Origin: Streptomyces griseosporeus
GTDB lineage: Bacteria > Actinomycetota > Actinomycetes > Streptomycetales > Streptomycetaceae
Length of the DNA stretch: 64,000 nucleotides
Direction: 5' to 3'
NCBI RefSeq assembly: GCF_014656055.1
Contig: NZ_BNBR01000008.1
Coordinates: forward strand, 117,065 to 181,064
In this document: piece by piece, positions 30,943 to 39,745 of the stretch
Layout of the letters: each line of letters begins with the position of its first letter
How positions within the stretch are numbered: position 1 is the first letter of the stretch
The notes under the pieces: model-generated
Databases searched by the model: none
The model's input: only the letters and a program-made list of their open reading frames with translations
Told to the model about the DNA's origin: nothing
Made by a program: the position numbers and the translations under genes

Positions 30943-32385
30943 TCACCCGCCCCGCACCACGTCCCGCCATGCCGCAGGCACGCCCGCCGCCACGTCATGC
31001 GCCCCCACCGGCGCCCCGTCCGCCGTCAACCGCCCGGCGAGCCCGTGCAGATACGCCGCGCAGCTCCCCGCGTCCACCGCCGACAACCCCGCCGCCAGCA
31101 AGGACCCCGCGAGCCCGGACAGCACATCCCCGCTCCCGGCGGTGGCCAGCCACGACGTCCCCGTGGCATTCACCCGCACCGCCCCCTGCCCACCCGCGGA
31201 GGCGACCAGCGTCGTGGACCCCTTCAGCAGCACCGCCGCCCCGTACCGCCCCGCCAGCTCCCGCACCGCCGCCAGCCGACCCCCCTCGACCTCCTCGCGG
31301 GACACGCCCAGCAGCGCCGCCGCCTCCCCCGCATGCGGCGTCATCAGCGTCGGCGCCGTACGCCCCCGCACCGCCGCGGGCTCCGCCAGCCGCAGCCCGT
31401 CCGCGTCGATCAGCACCGGCACGTCCGCCGCCACCACCTCCGCCACGGTCGCCGCGTCGTCCCCGGCCCCCGGCCCGACCACCCAGGCCTGCACCCGCCC
31501 CGCCTTCCTGGGCCCCTGGTCGGACACGAGCGTCTCGGGGAACCGCGCGATCACCGCGTCCCCGGCCGGCCCGACGTACCGCACGGCCCCCGCCCCGCCC
31601 CGCAGCGCCCCGGACACGGCGAGCACCGCGGCGCCGGGATAGCGCGCGGACCCGGCCGCGATCCCGACGACCCCGCGCCGGTACTTGTCGCTCTCCACCC
31701 CCGGCACCGGCAGCAGCCGCGCCACGTCCGCGTGCTGCAACGCCTCCAGCTCCGCCGGCACCGCCTCCAGCTCCAGCCCGATGTCGACGAGCCGCACCGA
31801 ACCGGCGTACTCCCGCGCCGGATCGATCAGCAGCCCCGGCTTGTGCGTGCCGAACGTGACGGTCAGATCGGCCCGTACGGCCGCCCCGCGCACCTCGCCC
31901 GTGTCCGCGTCCACCCCGCTCGGCAGGTCCACGGCGACGACCGCGGCCCGCGACCGCTCGGCGGCGACCGCCAGCGGCACCGCCTCGGGCCGCAGCCCGC
32001 CCTTGCCGCCGATGCCGACGATCCCGTCGACGACCAGATCGGCGCGCGCGATCAGCCCCTCGCCCTGCCCGGCCCCGGCGACGGTCCCGCCGGCCCGCCG
32101 CAGCGCCGCGAGGCCTCCGGCGTGCGCCCGCTCCGGGTTGAGCAGCACCGCCGTCACCCCGGCGCCCCGCCGCGCCAGCCGGGCCCCGGCGTACAGGGCG
32201 TCGCCCCCGTTGTCGCCGCTGCCGACGAGCAGCACCACCCGGCTGCCGTAGACCCGCCCGAGCAGGTCGGCGCAGGCGGCGGCGAGCCCGGCGGCGGCCC
32301 GTTGCATCAGCGCGCCCTCGGGGAGGCGCCCCATCAGTTCCCGTTCGGCTGTCCTGACCGTCTCAACGCTGTACGCGGTACGCAT
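30943..32385 (-). CDS. nnr: Bifunctional NAD(P)HX epimerase/dehydratase
   Basis: A 480-aa fusion that repairs hydrated NADH and NADPH. Residues 1-210 form the YjeF_N epimerase (VGSGDNGGDALYAGARL at 54-70; VAVDLPSGVDADTG). Residues 220-480 form the ADP/ATP-dependent dehydratase of ribokinase-like fold (YRRGVVGIAAGS; LMTPHAGEAAALL; TAGSGDVLSG, the last with the catalytic Asp). It lies 16 bases after acpS, a common pairing. Confidence 0.95.
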   Translation of the reverse strand: MRTAYSVETVRTAERELMGRLPEGALMQRAAAGLAAACADLLGRVYGSRVVLLVGSGDNGGDALYAGARLARRGAGVTAVLLNPERAHAGGLAALRRAGGTVAGAGQGEGLIARADLVVDGIVGIGGKGGLRPEAVPLAVAAERSRAAVVAVDLPSGVDADTGEVRGAAVRADLTVTFGTHKPGLLIDPAREYAGSVRLVDIGLELEAVPAELEALQHADVARLLPVPGVESDKYRRGVVGIAAGSARYPGAAVLAVSGALRGGAGAVRYVGPAGDAVIARFPETLVSDQGPRKAGRVQAWVVGPGAGDDAATVAEVVAADVPVLIDADGLRLAEPAAVRGRTAPTLMTPHAGEAAALLGVSREEVEGGRLAAVRELAGRYGAAVLLKGSTTLVASAGGQGAVRVNATGTSWLATAGSGDVLSGLAGSLLAAGLSAVDAGSCAAYLHGLAGRLTADGAPVGAHDVAAGVPAAWRDVVRGG

Positions 32386-32401
32386 GCCGTCGAGTCTGCC
32401 G

Positions 32402-32773
32402 TCAGCCCTCCGCGATCACCACCGCCGAGGCCACCCCGGCGTCATGACTGAGCGACACATGCCAGGTCCGCACGCCCAGTTCCGCGGCCCGCGCGGCGAC
32501 CGTGCCGGTCACCCGCAGCCGGGGCTGCCCGCTGTCCTCGACGTACACCTCGGCGTCGGTCCAGTGCAGTCCGGCGGGCGCGCCCAGCGCCTTGGCCAGC
32601 GCCTCCTTCGCGGCGAACCGCGCGGCGAGCGAGGCGACCCCGCGCCGCTCACCGCTGGGCAGCAGCAACTCGCTCCGCACGAACAGCCGCTGGGCGAGCT
32701 GCGGTGTCCGCTCCAGCGACTCCTGGAACCGGTCGATCTCGGCCACGTCGATGCCGACCCCGATGATGCTCAT
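32402..32773 (-). CDS. acpS: Holo-[acyl-carrier-protein] synthase
   Basis: A 123-aa AcpS-type 4'-phosphopantetheinyl transferase that activates fatty-acid and type II polyketide carrier proteins. The metal-binding GIGVDVAEIDR-type N-terminus reads IIGVGIDVAEIDRF, and the second motif is AARFAAKEALAKALG. Full family length. Upstream of nnr on the same strand; the next gene upstream is the unknown surface protein. Confidence 0.96.
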   Translation of the reverse strand: MSIIGVGIDVAEIDRFQESLERTPQLAQRLFVRSELLLPSGERRGVASLAARFAAKEALAKALGAPAGLHWTDAEVYVEDSGQPRLRVTGTVAARAAELGVRTWHVSLSHDAGVASAVVIAEG

Positions 32774-32783
32774 GACGGGCAGC

Positions 32784-34322
32784 CTAAGAGGTGTACTCGA
32801 CGAGGATCGGCGCGGCGTCGTTCGTCCGGTCCGCGTCGTCCGGCCAGGTCCGCACCCGGACCGTGCCCCGGGCGCCGTCGACGCGCTCGTCGATGCGGAC
32901 GCGGAGCAGCGCGGCGCCGTAGGAGAGCATCGGGCAGGTGATGGGGCCTTCGGGCGACGGCTGGTACGCGCAGGCGGCGTACTCGCTCACCTTGCCGGTG
33001 CCCTCCGGCCCGAAGGGGACGAGGCTCACGCCCTCGGGGAGGGTGACCCCCTCGACGGTCATGTCGCTGCCGTCGAGCCCCGGGGCGCCTCTCGGGTGGG
33101 GCAGCTCCACGGTGAGCACCTGTCCGACCCTGCCCCTGATGACGAAGCCCGCGGCCCGCGCGTCGTGGACGACGGGGGTCCGGAAGTCCAGCGACGCGTC
33201 ACCCCAGCGGCCCAGGGGCCGTCCGCCGCCGGTGAACTTCTCGCCGGGCGCCGCGCGTTTGAGGCCGAGCGGTGGGCCGGTGCCGCGTACGGCGGTGTCG
33301 GGCAGCGTGTCGTAGACGGGGACGTCGTCGCTGCGCACCACCCGGTAGCTCAGCTGCCCGGTCTGCGCCTGCGCGCCGACCGTCGCGGTGAAGGGGCCGT
33401 CGGTCTCGAAGGCCTCCCCCGCCCGCAGTGGGCCGGGGAACGCGCACAGGGCCTTGGTGGCGTCGACGGGCTTGTCGTAGCGGCAGTTGCCGTACCGCGT
33501 CCGCAGGAAGGACTGCTGTTCGGGGTACGGCGTCCTGTCGACGGAGATGGCGAGGGTGACCCCGCCGGCCACGTCGGTGTCGCCCCGGTTGGCGAAGGCG
33601 GGCGTCAGGCTCACCTCGCTGCCGGGGGCCACCTGGGTGGCCGTCCGGTCCGGTCCGGCCGCCAGGTACGGCCATCCGACCACGACACGGGTGGTGTGCC
33701 GGAGCGTGGCGGCGTTGGCGGCGCGGACGGTCACCTGGACGGTTCCGGCGCCGCCGAGGGCGAGGCCGGGCCTGGGCCGGACCCGGAACGGGCGGTCGAA
33801 GGAGACGGTCTCGCCGTAGGTGATGGTGCGCAGGTCGCAGGTGACGCGGTAGCCGGAGAGAGCGCAGCGGTGCTGGGGCTCGTTCCAGGCGATGTCGGCC
33901 AGTCCGCGGAGCGCCGTCAGGTCGAAGTCGACCGTCACGTCCTTGACCGCGCCGCGACCCCGGGGGCCGGAGGCCGCGGCGGCCAGCAGCGAGAAGGGGT
34001 AGGGCGGGGCGTCGTCCGGGTCGTCGGAGCCGACCGTCCGGGGCAGGTAGAAGGTGTCCGGCGGGGCGTCCCGGAAGCTCAGGACGCCGTTCGGGTCCGG
34101 GGTGCCCTTGTCCGTGGGCGTCGGCGCGGGCCGCGTGCCCGGCACGTCGCCGACGACCGGGAGGGAACCGGAGGGCAGCGGGGCCGGGGCCGACCGGGGC
34201 GCCGGGCCGCCGTCGCCCCGCAGCGCGACGACCGCGCCCGCCATCGCGGCCACCAGCAGCACCGCGCACACCACGGCGACGTACGCCCGCTTCGGCCCCG
34301 GCTTGCCCGCGCGTCCGCTCAT
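32784..34322 (-). CDS. Membrane-anchored extracellular protein of unknown function
   Basis: A 512-aa protein with a short cytosolic basic N-terminus, one membrane segment (about 13-34), a Pro/Ser-rich linker (about 40-75) and a large, beta-rich extracellular part with several repeats of the form TV-V-G-TVQVTVRAANAAT and GSEVSLTPAFANRGDTDVAGGV, which look like immunoglobulin-like or DUF11-like sheets. Cys pairs (HRCALSGYRVTCD, NCRYDK...LCAF, YAACAYQ...ITCPM) suggest disulfides. No enzyme motif is seen. 10 bases before acpS and 45 after the acyltransferase gene. Confidence 0.72.
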   Translation of the reverse strand: MSGRAGKPGPKRAYVAVVCAVLLVAAMAGAVVALRGDGGPAPRSAPAPLPSGSLPVVGDVPGTRPAPTPTDKGTPDPNGVLSFRDAPPDTFYLPRTVGSDDPDDAPPYPFSLLAAAASGPRGRGAVKDVTVDFDLTALRGLADIAWNEPQHRCALSGYRVTCDLRTITYGETVSFDRPFRVRPRPGLALGGAGTVQVTVRAANAATLRHTTRVVVGWPYLAAGPDRTATQVAPGSEVSLTPAFANRGDTDVAGGVTLAISVDRTPYPEQQSFLRTRYGNCRYDKPVDATKALCAFPGPLRAGEAFETDGPFTATVGAQAQTGQLSYRVVRSDDVPVYDTLPDTAVRGTGPPLGLKRAAPGEKFTGGGRPLGRWGDASLDFRTPVVHDARAAGFVIRGRVGQVLTVELPHPRGAPGLDGSDMTVEGVTLPEGVSLVPFGPEGTGKVSEYAACAYQPSPEGPITCPMLSYGAALLRVRIDERVDGARGTVRVRTWPDDADRTNDAAPILVEYTS

Positions 34323-34367
34323 GTCATCTCAGACCCGCGAGCCGCCGGAGGGTTGTACGAGAGCTGT

Positions 34368-35555
34368 CTACGCGGCCGTGGTGACCGCCGGCCGCGGCCG
34401 GGACTTCGGCCCCCGCTTCGACCACCACACCTGGGCGGGCTCCTCCACGTACCGGTACAGCAGCCACGCCAGCGCCTGGGAGATCAGGAACACGCCCAGG
34501 AGGTAGACGATCGCCTCGTTGGCGTCGGGGTGGCCGCGCCAGTACAGGCGGATGAACTGGTTCACGGTCTGGTGGACCAGGTAGAAGGCGTAGGAGCTGG
34601 CGCCCAGCAGGATCAGGTAGCGCTTGGTCAGCAGCCGGGAGCGGCCCGCGGCCTCGTTCTGCACGCACGCGGCGATCAGCAGCACCGAGAGGATGGCGAC
34701 GACGGGACGGACCGTGGTCTCCATCTGGTGGGCGACGAACTTGCCGGCCCAGTCGTCGGCGCGGGTGTACACCACCGTGTAGGCCAGGATCAGCAGCACC
34801 GCGGCGAACGGCCGCAGCGGGACGCGGTGGCCGCGGCGCAGCGCGATGGCGAAGGTGACGCCGATGAGGAACTGCGGCAGGTAGACGATCGGGTGCCGCA
34901 TGACCCAGAAGGCGTCGTGGTGGTTCAGGTAGTGGTCGGCGAAGCAGTTCACGGCCCACATGCCGGCCAGGCCCGCGAAGGTCAGCAGCGCCAGGCCGCG
35001 GGTCCGCATCCGGCGCAGCCGGCCGATGCACAGCGGGAACAGCGCGTAGAAGAGCAGCTCGACGCTGAGGGTCCAGGTGACGGGGTTGCCGGGCAGGTTC
35101 GGCACCACGTGCGGGAACCACGTCTGCACCAGCAGCAGGGAGGTGACGACGCTGAACAGGTCGGTGCGGTCGGTGCCCATGCCGTAGAAGACGAGGAGGG
35201 CGAGGCCCGCGGCGACGAAGTGGGCGGGGTAGATGCGCCCGACGCGACGCCAGTAGAAGACCTTCTTCGCGGCGCCCGGTTTATGGCTCCAGGTGAGGAG
35301 GAAGCCGGAGAGGACGAAGAAGAACGTCACCCCGTGCACGCCGATCTTCGAATAGGGGAAGATCATCGGTACGTGCCAGACACCGCCGCCGGCACTGATC
35401 CCGTTGAAGTGGTGGGTGAACACAGCAAACGCCGCGAAGAAGCGCAAACTGGTCAAAGAGGCCAGCCTGGTAGGAAGCGGCGTCACAGGTGAGGCACGGC
35501 TCGGCGGGGAGTCGACCTGGGCCTGGCGCGCAGCCACTTCGGGGGTTGTGGTCAT
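34368..35555 (-). CDS. Membrane acyltransferase, acyltransferase-3 family
   Basis: A 395-aa protein with about ten hydrophobic segments. The family's N-terminal motif LTSLRFFAAFAVFTHHF (residues 34-50) carries the catalytic-type His. FFVLSGFLLTW, RRVGRIYPAHF and TWTLSVELLFYALFPL are also typical. These enzymes acetylate or succinylate sugars of surface or secreted glycans. ATG 35555 gives a short soluble N-terminus; the frame runs 36 codons further upstream without support. Substrate unknown. Confidence 0.88.
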   Translation of the reverse strand: MTTTPEVAARQAQVDSPPSRASPVTPLPTRLASLTSLRFFAAFAVFTHHFNGISAGGGVWHVPMIFPYSKIGVHGVTFFFVLSGFLLTWSHKPGAAKKVFYWRRVGRIYPAHFVAAGLALLVFYGMGTDRTDLFSVVTSLLLVQTWFPHVVPNLPGNPVTWTLSVELLFYALFPLCIGRLRRMRTRGLALLTFAGLAGMWAVNCFADHYLNHHDAFWVMRHPIVYLPQFLIGVTFAIALRRGHRVPLRPFAAVLLILAYTVVYTRADDWAGKFVAHQMETTVRPVVAILSVLLIAACVQNEAAGRSRLLTKRYLILLGASSYAFYLVHQTVNQFIRLYWRGHPDANEAIVYLLGVFLISQALAWLLYRYVEEPAQVWWSKRGPKSRPRPAVTTAA

Positions 35556-35652
35556 GGAGAGGTCCACCAATGTCGGGGGCAATCCGCACAGCCTAGCCAT
35601 GGACACCACAGGCCACGCAAGAGCGACTGTCCCACTTTGGTCGCATCTGCGA

Positions 35653-35681
35653 ACGGACGCCACACTTGTGGTGGCGTCCGT
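35653..35681 (-). terminator. Terminator of glmS
   Basis: A perfect 11-bp stem ACGGACGCCAC/GTGGCGTCCGT with a 7-base loop, about 30 bases beyond the glmS stop and about 100 bases upstream of the acyltransferase start. Confidence 0.85.
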
Positions 35682-35711
35682 CCGGGCAGATCTGCCGTCA
35701 CCGGGCCGCCG

Positions 35712-37559
35712 CTACTCCACCGTCACCGACTTCGCCAGGTTCCGCGGCTGGTCCACCTCGTTGCCCCGGGCCGTCGCCAGCTCGCAGGCGAACACCTGCA
35801 GCGGCACCGTCGCGACCAGCGGCTGGAGCAGGACCGGCGTGGCGGGGATGCGGATGAGGTGGTCGGCGTACGGCTCCACCGCCTCGTCGCCCTCCTCCGC
35901 GATGACGATCGTGCGGGCGCCACGGGCCCGGATCTCCTGGATGTTGGAGACGATCTTGTCGTGCAGGACCGAGCGGCCGCGCGGTGACGGCACCACGACC
36001 ACCACCGGCAGGTCCTCCTCGATCAGCGCGATCGGCCCGTGCTTCAGCTCACCGGCGGCGAAGCCCTCGGCGTGCATGTAGGCCAGCTCCTTCAGCTTCA
36101 GCGCGCCCTCCAGCGCCACCGGGTAGCCGACGTGCCGGCCGAGGAAGAGGACGGTGTTCTTCTCCGCCAGCGAGCGCGCCAGCGCCCGCACCGGCTCCAT
36201 CGTCTCCAGCACCCGCTCGACCTCGCCGGAGATCTGCGCCAGGTCCCGGATCACGGCCCGGATCTCGTCGCCCCACTTGGTGCCGCGGACCTGGCCCAGA
36301 TACAGCGCCACCAGGTAGCAGGCGACGAGCTGCGTCAGGAACGCCTTGGTCGAGGCGACCGCGACCTCCGGCCCGGCGTGCGTGTACAGCACCGCGTCCG
36401 ACTCGCGCGGGATGGTCGAGCCGTTGGTGTTGCAGATCGCCAGCACCTTCGCGCCCTGCTCCCGGGCGTGCCGCAGCGCCATCAGCGTGTCCATCGTCTC
36501 GCCGGACTGCGAGATCGCGATGACGAGGGTCTGCTGGTCGAGGATCGGATCCCGGTAGCGGAACTCGCTGGCCAGCTCCACCTCGCAGGGGATCCGCGTC
36601 CAGTGCTCGATGGCGTACTTGGCGATCAGGCCGGCGTGGAACGCCGTACCGCAGGCGACGATGACGACCTTGTCGACCTCGCGCAGCACCTCCGGCGCGA
36701 TACGGACCTCGTCCAGGGTCAGCGAGCCGGACGCGTCGATCCGCCCCAGCAGCGTATCGGCGACCGCCTTGGGCTGTTCGGCGATCTCCTTGAGCATGAA
36801 GTAGTCATAGCCCCCCTTTTCCGCGGCCGACGCGTCCCAGTCGACGTGGTACGACCGCACCTCGGCCGGGCTGCCGTCGAAACCGGTCACCGTGACGCCG
36901 TCCCGGCGCAGCTCCACCACCTGGTCCTGACCCAGCTCGATCGCCGACCGCGTGTGGGCGATGAACGCGGCGACGTCCGAGGCGAGAAAGGCCTCACCCT
37001 CTCCAACGCCCACCACCAGCGGCGAGTTCCGGCGCGCGCCGACGACCACGTCCGGCTCGTCCGCGTGCACCGCGACCAGCGTGAACGCGCCCTCCAGCCG
37101 CCGGCACACCAGCCGCATCGCCTCCGCGAGGTCCGCCGTCGCGGAGAACTCCTCCGCCAGCAGATGCGCCACGACCTCGGTGTCCGTCTCGGACGTCAGC
37201 TCGTGCCCGCGCTCGGCCAGCTCGGCCCGCAGTGCGGCGAAGTTCTCGATGATGCCGTTGTGCACCACGGCCACGCGGCCCGCGTTGTCCAGGTGCGGAT
37301 GGGCGTTGGCGTCGGTCGGCCCGCCGTGCGTCGCCCACCGCGTGTGCCCGATCCCGGTCGTCCCCGTCGGCAGCGGCCGGTCGACCAGCTCCTTCTCCAG
37401 GTTGACCAGCTTCCCGGCCTTCTTCGCCGCCGCCAGCCCGCCATCCGCGAGCACGGCGACACCCGCCGAGTCGTACCCCCGGTACTCCAGCCGCTTCAGC
37501 CCGGCCGTCACGACCTCCAGTGCCGACTGCGATCCCACGTATCCCACGATTCCGCACAT
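35712..37559 (-). CDS. glmS: Glutamine-fructose-6-phosphate aminotransferase
   Basis: A 615-aa enzyme making glucosamine-6-phosphate, the entry to UDP-GlcNAc and peptidoglycan. The N-terminal amidotransferase starts MCGIVGYVG, with Cys2 as nucleophile after Met removal. Two SIS sugar-isomerase domains follow (AISQSGETMDT; GRHVGYPVALEGALKLKEL) and the C-terminus ends KSVTVE. ATG 37559 is fixed by the Cys2 requirement. Streptomyces often carry a second glmS elsewhere. glmM lies 2 kb away, keeping the pathway together. Divergent from coaA. Confidence 0.97.
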   Translation of the reverse strand: MCGIVGYVGSQSALEVVTAGLKRLEYRGYDSAGVAVLADGGLAAAKKAGKLVNLEKELVDRPLPTGTTGIGHTRWATHGGPTDANAHPHLDNAGRVAVVHNGIIENFAALRAELAERGHELTSETDTEVVAHLLAEEFSATADLAEAMRLVCRRLEGAFTLVAVHADEPDVVVGARRNSPLVVGVGEGEAFLASDVAAFIAHTRSAIELGQDQVVELRRDGVTVTGFDGSPAEVRSYHVDWDASAAEKGGYDYFMLKEIAEQPKAVADTLLGRIDASGSLTLDEVRIAPEVLREVDKVVIVACGTAFHAGLIAKYAIEHWTRIPCEVELASEFRYRDPILDQQTLVIAISQSGETMDTLMALRHAREQGAKVLAICNTNGSTIPRESDAVLYTHAGPEVAVASTKAFLTQLVACYLVALYLGQVRGTKWGDEIRAVIRDLAQISGEVERVLETMEPVRALARSLAEKNTVLFLGRHVGYPVALEGALKLKELAYMHAEGFAAGELKHGPIALIEEDLPVVVVVPSPRGRSVLHDKIVSNIQEIRARGARTIVIAEEGDEAVEPYADHLIRIPATPVLLQPLVATVPLQVFACELATARGNEVDQPRNLAKSVTVE

Positions 37560-37707
37560 GCGCGGCAGCCTACGGCCCCTCCGCCGCCGGAAAAGGCCTT
37601 CGCGTGCCCGAATTCGGAAATTCCCACCGTGGTACGAACGCCACCGCGGCCGGCCGGCGTGACCGACCCCACCTCCCATCCCGTTCAAACTCCGTTAACA
37701 ATGGAAT

Positions 37708-38697
37708 GTGATCTCTCCGGTCTCCTCGATGCCCCGGAGCGCCCACCGGCAGCGGCCGGAGGCGACTCCTTTCGTCGATCTCACCCGTGCCGAGTGGAGC
37801 GCGCTGCGCGACAAGACGCCGCTGCCGCTCACCGCCGAGGAGGTCGAGAAGCTGCGCGGCCTCGGTGACGTCATCGACCTCGACGAGGTGCGGGACATCT
37901 ACCTCCCGCTCTCCCGCCTGCTCAACCTCTATGTCGGCGCCACGGACGGCCTCAGAGGAGCGCTCAACACCTTCCTCGGCGAGCAGGGCTCCCAGTCCGG
38001 CACCCCGTTCGTCATAGGCGTCGCCGGCTCGGTCGCCGTGGGGAAGTCCACGGTCGCCCGCCTGCTGCGCGCGCTGCTCTCCCGCTGGCCTGAGCACCCG
38101 CGCGTCGAGCTGGTCACCACCGACGGCTTCCTGCTCCCCACCAAGGAACTCCAGGCCCGCGGCCTGATGTCCCGCAAGGGCTTCCCCGAGTCCTACGACC
38201 GCCGCGCCCTCACCCGCTTCGTCGCCGACATCAAGGCAGGCAAGGACGAGGTCACCGCGCCCGTCTACTCCCACCTGATCTACGACATCGTCCCCGGCGA
38301 GAAGCTCGTCGTGCGCCGCCCCGACATCCTGATCGTCGAAGGCCTGAACGTCCTGCAGCCCGCCCTGCCCGGCAAGGACGGCCGCACCCGCGTCGGCCTC
38401 GCCGACTACTTCGACTTCAGCGTGTACGTCGACGCGAGCGCCGAGGACATCGAGCGCTGGTACCTCGACCGCTTCAAGAAGCTGCGGCAGACCGCCTTCC
38501 AGAAGCCGGACTCGTACTTCCGCAAGTACACCCAGGTCTCCGAGGAAGAGGCCCTCGACTACGCCCGCACGCTGTGGCGCACGATCAACAAGCCCAACCT
38601 GATCGAGAACATCGCCCCCACCCGCGGCCGCGCCACCCTCGTCCTGCGCAAGGGCCCCGACCACACGGTGCAGCGACTGCGCCTGCGCAAACTGTAG
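37708..38697 (+). CDS. coaA: Type I pantothenate kinase
   Basis: A 329-aa kinase that phosphorylates pantothenate, the first step of coenzyme A synthesis. P-loop GSVAVGKST at 107-115, then TTDGFLLPT, RKGFPESYD and VEGLNVLQP are characteristic of CoaA. GTG 37708 begins MISPVSSMPR; ATG 37729 seven codons later is an alternative, and neither has a strong ribosome site, so a near-leaderless transcript is possible. Confidence 0.95.
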   Translation: MISPVSSMPRSAHRQRPEATPFVDLTRAEWSALRDKTPLPLTAEEVEKLRGLGDVIDLDEVRDIYLPLSRLLNLYVGATDGLRGALNTFLGEQGSQSGTPFVIGVAGSVAVGKSTVARLLRALLSRWPEHPRVELVTTDGFLLPTKELQARGLMSRKGFPESYDRRALTRFVADIKAGKDEVTAPVYSHLIYDIVPGEKLVVRRPDILIVEGLNVLQPALPGKDGRTRVGLADYFDFSVYVDASAEDIERWYLDRFKKLRQTAFQKPDSYFRKYTQVSEEEALDYARTLWRTINKPNLIENIAPTRGRATLVLRKGPDHTVQRLRLRKL

Positions 38698-38743
38698 GGA
38701 CGGCGGCTGCGCCGGGGGCGGGGACGCCTGTTAGAAAGGCGGC

Positions 38744-39673
38744 ATGCTGCATCTGCGCCTGATCACCCCGGCGGACACCACCGACGAGGTCGTCCGCCTG
38801 ATCGAGAAGACGGTCGGCACCACCCATGTCGTGGTGCTGCCGGGCGCCGCGCGCAACCCGTCCGGCGACGTCGTCCTGTGCGACGTGGCCCGCGAGGCCG
38901 GCGACGAACTCCTCACCGGCCTGCAGGAACTGGGCCTGGACCGCACCGGCTCCATCGCCGTCGAGAACATCGACCTGTCCCTGTCCAAGCGGGCCGACAA
39001 GGCCGAGGCGGAAGCCCCCGGCGAGCCCGCGGACGCCGTGCTGTGGGAACACCTCGTCGACGCCACGCACGAGGAGTCCACGCTCTCCGTCACCTACGTC
39101 GCCTTCATCACGCTGGCCACCATGATCGCGGCCTGCGGTGTCGTCCTGGACAATGCGATCCTGATCGTCGGCGCGATGGCCGTCGGCCCCGAGTTCGGCC
39201 CGCTGGCCGGCATCTGCACGGCGATCGTGCAGCGCACCCCGCGCCTGGCCGCCCGTTCCCTGATCGCGCTGCTCGCCGGTTTCGCCGCGGCGATGGCGCT
39301 GACGGCCGCGTTCGGCCTCTTCATGGACGCCGTCGGCCTGTTCACCGAGGCGCAGCTGGAGGCGGCCCGCCCGAACACCGGCTTCATCTACGCCCCCGAC
39401 TGGTTCTCCTTCGTCGTGGCGGTCCTCGCCGGGGCCGCGGGCACCCTCTCGCTGACCTCGGCCAAGTCCGGCGCGCTGGTCGGTGTCGCCATCTCCGTCA
39501 CCACGGTCCCCGCCGCGGCGAACGCGGCGGTGGCCCTGATCTACGGCGACACCAACCAGACGGTGCGATCCAGCGAACAGCTCCTGCTGAACCTGCTGGG
39601 CATCATCCTGGCGGGGACGCTGACCCTGCTGGCGCAGAAGTACTTCTGGAAGCGGTACCGGCAGCGCGCCTAG
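38744..39673 (+). CDS. DUF389 membrane protein
   Basis: A 309-aa protein with an ACT-like soluble N-terminus (about 1-80) and about six membrane segments from residue 113 on. The stretch ATMIAACGVVLDNAILIVGAMAVGPEFGPL is split here as the hallmark of DUF389: hydrophobic helix, then GAMAVGPEFGP. Function unknown. It follows coaA by 46 bases on the same strand and converges on glmM. Confidence 0.85.
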   Translation: MLHLRLITPADTTDEVVRLIEKTVGTTHVVVLPGAARNPSGDVVLCDVAREAGDELLTGLQELGLDRTGSIAVENIDLSLSKRADKAEAEAPGEPADAVLWEHLVDATHEESTLSVTYVAFITLATMIAACGVVLDNAILIVGAMAVGPEFGPLAGICTAIVQRTPRLAARSLIALLAGFAAAMALTAAFGLFMDAVGLFTEAQLEAARPNTGFIYAPDWFSFVVAVLAGAAGTLSLTSAKSGALVGVAISVTTVPAAANAAVALIYGDTNQTVRSSEQLLLNLLGIILAGTLTLLAQKYFWKRYRQRA

Positions 39674-39694
39674 GACTTGTCGCAACAGGCCCCA

Positions 39695-39729
39695 GGGCCG
39701 GGGGCGCGGAACCCCGCACCCCCCGGCCC
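39695..39729. terminator. Bidirectional terminator between DUF389 gene and glmM
   Basis: GGGCCGGGG (39695-39703) pairs with CCCCGGCCC (39721-39729), with further GCGG/CCGC pairing inside. It lies between two convergent genes. Confidence 0.8.
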
Positions 39730-39745
39730 GGCACCGATCAGCCGA

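Noticed and set aside
32502..35492. 996-aa plus-strand frame
   Set aside because: Antisense to acpS, the surface protein and the acyltransferase; no domain signal.
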